Below, one piece after another: positions 7,586-8,379 of a DNA stretch of 8,379 bases (position 1 is its first letter; each line of letters opens with the position of its first letter). The DNA is from Clostridiales bacterium (GTDB lineage Bacteria; Bacillota_A; Clostridia; Lachnospirales; Lachnospiraceae). The notes under the pieces are model-generated. The model saw only the letters and a program-made list of their open reading frames with translations. It was not told the origin of the DNA and made no database searches. The stretch spans positions 1 through 8,379 of the forward strand of contig JASKJZ010000095.1 of NCBI GenBank assembly GCA_030154385.1, written 5' to 3'. A program made the position numbers and the translations under genes.

Positions 7586-8377
7586 ATGAATATTTTAAAA
7601 CGCGAATTAAGAGCTAATTTAAAATCGTTCCTTTTCTGGTCGCTTGGTCTTTTTTTTCTTGTATTTGTAGGAATGGTCAAATACACTGGGATCCGTGCAG
7701 ATGTGAATGTAAGTGAGCTATTCGATCAATTTCCCAAAATCGTGCTGGCTGTCTTTGGAATGGTAGGGCTTGATATTACGACACTTGGAGGCTATTACTC
7801 CATTATTATTTATTATGCCATCATTTGTGGGAGCATCTATGGAATCTCCCTTGGCTGTAATGTAGCAAATCGGGAAATTCTTGATCGTACCTATGAGTTT
7901 ATTTATACAAAGCCTCGTTCACGAAAAAAAATACTGAGCATCAAATTGTTTGCCGCCTTGTTTTATTTGTTTTTCTTTTGCATCTTTACGATTTTCTTTT
8001 CATTCGCAGCTTTTTCTTCTCTTGCAATCAAGGATGATTTAAACCAAACCGTGTTATTGTTTACAGTCTCGATGTTCCTTGTTAGCGTGCTGTTTTGCTG
8101 CATGGGTTTTTTTGTCTCTGCTATCGTAAAAAAAGCAGAAAAAGGATATCTCTACAGTAACCTTTTATTTCTGCTTTTCTTTGTACTGAGTATGGTGTAT
8201 GACGTGTTAGAAAAAAATGCATTCTTAAGACCGTTTGCACCACTGAAATACTTTTTACCGATTGAGATATTAAACGGGACACTTCGAGTATCGTATCTGT
8301 TCCTTTGTATTGCCTTGTCGGCAGTGTTTTATGTGAGTGCACTTCGTTTGTTTGAACACAAGGATTTGACCGCTTAA
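7586..8377 (+). CDS. ABC-2 type transporter permease, second of a paralogous pair
   Basis: Second integral membrane subunit, 263 residues, with hydrophobic segments at about 13-33, 72-95, 120-143, 157-180, 187-206 and 233-254. It matches the first permease at the N-terminus (MNI and NLKS), at FPKIVLAVFG (49-58), at the cytoplasmic EFIYTKPRSRKK (104-115), at KLFAAL (120-125) and at APLKYF (218-223), so it arose by duplication of the same ancestor. Both copies keep all six helices, so neither is a decayed remnant. The gene is complete and stops 2 bases before the window ends; whether the operon continues cannot be seen. The assignment as an exporter subunit follows from fold and gene order; the substrate is not predictable. 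Confidence 0.88.
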   Translation: MNILKRELRANLKSFLFWSLGLFFLVFVGMVKYTGIRADVNVSELFDQFPKIVLAVFGMVGLDITTLGGYYSIIIYYAIICGSIYGISLGCNVANREILDRTYEFIYTKPRSRKKILSIKLFAALFYLFFFCIFTIFFSFAAFSSLAIKDDLNQTVLLFTVSMFLVSVLFCCMGFFVSAIVKKAEKGYLYSNLLFLLFFVLSMVYDVLEKNAFLRPFAPLKYFLPIEILNGTLRVSYLFLCIALSAVFYVSALRLFEHKDLTA

Positions 8378-8379
8378 AA

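Noticed and set aside
1..8379. CRISPR arrays, insertion sequences, tRNA or rRNA genes, phage or toxin-antitoxin genes
   Set aside because: No spaced repeats, transposase or integrase motifs, or tRNA/rRNA-like segments were seen; coding genes fill nearly the whole window. A glycine riboswitch might be expected before this operon, but its leader lies outside the window.

Overview
The window looks like a chromosomal stretch from a low-to-moderate GC, Gram-positive anaerobe of the Bacillota (Clostridia-type). The basis is the split glycine decarboxylase (separate GcvPA and GcvPB), strong AGGAGG-type ribosome binding sites before nearly every gene, GTG and TTG starts used alongside ATG, and very tight gene packing. 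I cannot name a genus from sequence alone. All convincing genes are on the + strand.

Region 1 (1-4936) is the 3' part of a glycine cleavage operon: gcvPA (5' end outside the window), gcvPB, a lipoate-protein ligase (lplA) and dihydrolipoyl dehydrogenase (lpdA). The genes overlap or nearly touch, so they are probably co-transcribed and translationally coupled. Together GcvPA/GcvPB would decarboxylate glycine and load the aminomethyl group on lipoyl-GcvH, LplA would lipoylate GcvH, and Lpd would reoxidise the dihydrolipoyl arm with NAD+. The gcvT and gcvH genes are not in the window and presumably lie upstream. The main anomaly is an in-frame TAA at 94-96 inside gcvPA. The same frame reads as good GcvPA on both sides, so this is a nonsense mutation (or sequence error) in an otherwise intact operon. 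Lpd also appears shortened in its NAD-domain region.

Region 2 (4937-5052) is a short intergenic space with a perfect 15-bp hairpin terminator followed by a T-run, and a possible weak promoter for the next unit.

Region 3 (5053-8377) holds a Cof-type HAD phosphatase followed closely by a three-gene ABC-2 type exporter: one ATPase and two paralogous six-helix permeases. Spacing of 12-23 nt suggests one transcript. The exporter's substrate cannot be read from the sequence.

I looked for a novel system and did not find convincing evidence for one. The content is ordinary metabolism and transport, with the gcvPA stop codon as the observation most worth checking.
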